From Colwellia psychrerythraea (lineage in GTDB: Bacteria; Pseudomonadota; Gammaproteobacteria; Enterobacterales; Alteromonadaceae), in assembly GCF_000764225.1 (NCBI RefSeq), contig NZ_JQED01000042.1, forward strand, positions 62,001-126,000: a stretch of 64,000 nt of DNA, read 5' to 3'. Position 1 is the first letter of the stretch; the number at the start of each line of letters is the position of its first letter. The translations under genes were made by a program, and so were the position numbers. Shown in pieces: positions 63,196 to 64,000 of the stretch. Below the pieces are notes generated by a model. The model was not told where the DNA came from, searched no databases, and saw nothing but the letters and a program-made list of their open reading frames with translations.

Positions 63196-63387
63196 TTATA
63201 AAAGGGTTACATCGTTGTTACATATCTTGAAACAAGTTACTTATTGCTCAACGCAAATGCTGTTATAGACTGTTAGCTTATTAATTGCGTTGTAAAAGCA
63301 TTTAAAGATGCCATTTTTGCAATGCAGTAAACTCAACCAAACGATTTAAATAACCTTATCGCTTTAATAACTGACAGGGAATAATCA

Positions 63388-64000
63388 ATGAAAATGAAGA
63401 ACTTTCAAAAGAAAATCACCACTAAATTAGCGGTCTTAACGGCATTAAGCATAGTTGCTATTAGTGCACCTCTTGTAGCAGGGACTCTTGATTTATCTGG
63501 TAGAAGTGATAATGACACTCAGCAAGATAGTGGCAGAAAACCTGCACAGGTACTCGATTTTGTTGGTGTTAAAAAAGGAGATAAGGTACTCGATTTATTA
63601 GCCGGAGGGGGCTATTACACGGAACTTTTATCCCGAGTGGTGGGTGAAAAAGGCGCCGTTACTTTACAAATTCCTAAGGCATACCTTAAGTATGCAGAAA
63701 AATCGATAAAAGTTAGGCTTGCTAATGATAGATTAAAAAATGTTACCTATTTACTTAGTGAGGCTGATGATTTGAAGCTAGGTAAAAATACTTATGATAG
63801 TGCTTTCTTAGTCCTAGGTTTTCATGACATGTTCTTCCAAGAAGAAAGCTGGAATTTTACTGCTGATGAGGTAATGCCTCAGGTACTTAATTCACTAAAG
63901 TCTGGAGGTAAATTATTAGTCATCGACCATGAAGCCGCAGAAAATAGTGGTATTCGTGATGTTAAGTCATTACATAGAATTGATAGTGTATTTGTTAAAG
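63388..64000 (+). CDS. Exported SAM-methyltransferase-like protein, N-terminal part (cut by window edge)
   Basis: The first 204 codons of a protein with a clear Sec signal peptide (ITTKLAVLTALSIVAISAPLVAG, cleavage near 33) followed by a class I methyltransferase fold: VLDFVGVKKGDKVLDLLAGGGYYTELLSRVVG (motif I), an acidic-strand region LSEADDLKLG and LNSLKSGGKLLVIDHEA. This is like the predicted exported methyltransferases of COG4798. SAM is not thought to be available in the periplasm, so the catalytic status is doubtful. The C-terminal half is outside the window. The ATG at 63388 follows CAGGGAATAATCA. Confidence 0.83.
   Translation, partial: MKMKNFQKKITTKLAVLTALSIVAISAPLVAGTLDLSGRSDNDTQQDSGRKPAQVLDFVGVKKGDKVLDLLAGGGYYTELLSRVVGEKGAVTLQIPKAYLKYAEKSIKVRLANDRLKNVTYLLSEADDLKLGKNTYDSAFLVLGFHDMFFQEESWNFTADEVMPQVLNSLKSGGKLLVIDHEAAENSGIRDVKSLHRIDSVFVK

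Overview
The window looks like chromosome of a marine, psychrophile-type gammaproteobacterium of the order Alteromonadales, most likely Colwellia or a close relative. This rests on the AT-rich sequence, the ast arginine-succinyltransferase operon, FNR-type anaerobic control sites, Spondin_N, DUF3019/MipA and GlyGly-CTERM proteins, and the density of TonB receptors and c-di-GMP genes. No rRNA, tRNA, IS element, prophage or CRISPR array is visible. The genus is inferred from gene content, not from a database search.

Layout. 1-3.0 kb: astC-astA-astD (minus strand, astD cut by the left edge), the arginine succinyltransferase pathway. 3.4-7.3 kb: an HDOD protein, pabA, an outer-membrane porin behind twin FNR boxes, and a glutaredoxin. 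7.4-9.3 kb: glnK-amtB with a recognisable NtrC site and sigma-54 promoter. 9.4-16 kb: an exported cyclophilin with a GlyGly-CTERM-like tail, a small outer-membrane protein, a membrane-anchored triheme cytochrome c, feoAB behind an FNR box, and pfkA. 16-19.8 kb: a four-gene operon in which two secreted Spondin_N proteins precede a response regulator and its histidine kinase. 20-22.2 kb: a repeat-containing lipoprotein and a small-molecule kinase. 22.7-25.9 kb: valine-degradation genes (acyl-CoA dehydrogenase, enoyl-CoA hydratase, HIBYL-CoA hydrolase) diverging from an AraC regulator.

27.1-44.1 kb is the most distinctive accessory region. A periplasmic arylsulfatase is translationally coupled to an acyl-CoA ligase. 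These face a plus-strand set of MaoC hydratases (a HadAB-like pair plus one), an SDR, an acyl-CoA dehydrogenase, a TonB receptor, an AMACR/CaiB-type protein (frameshifted here), an SCP-x-type thiolase, a GMC alcohol oxidase/dehydrogenase, an aldehyde dehydrogenase and an enoyl-CoA isomerase-like protein, with an AraC regulator between the two arms. Together they read as a pathway that takes up a sulfated, probably branched or isoprenoid-like alcohol or lipid, desulfates it, oxidises alcohol to aldehyde to acid, activates it to a CoA thioester and beta-oxidises it. The substrate is inference.

44.4-47.7 kb: a LuxR-type regulator diverging from an agmatinase-family ureohydrolase and an APC permease. 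48-54.7 kb: a GGDEF/EAL protein, a PAS-containing chemotaxis receptor, a DUF938 methyltransferase and a COG3146 protein. 54.9-58.3 kb: a MipA/OmpV-DUF3019-response regulator-histidine kinase cassette. 58.5-64 kb: a second TonB receptor, then a membrane-tethered substrate-binding protein paired with a diguanylate cyclase, and an exported SAM-methyltransferase-like protein cut by the right edge. Long, perfect inverted repeats that lack U-tracts recur at gene ends throughout.
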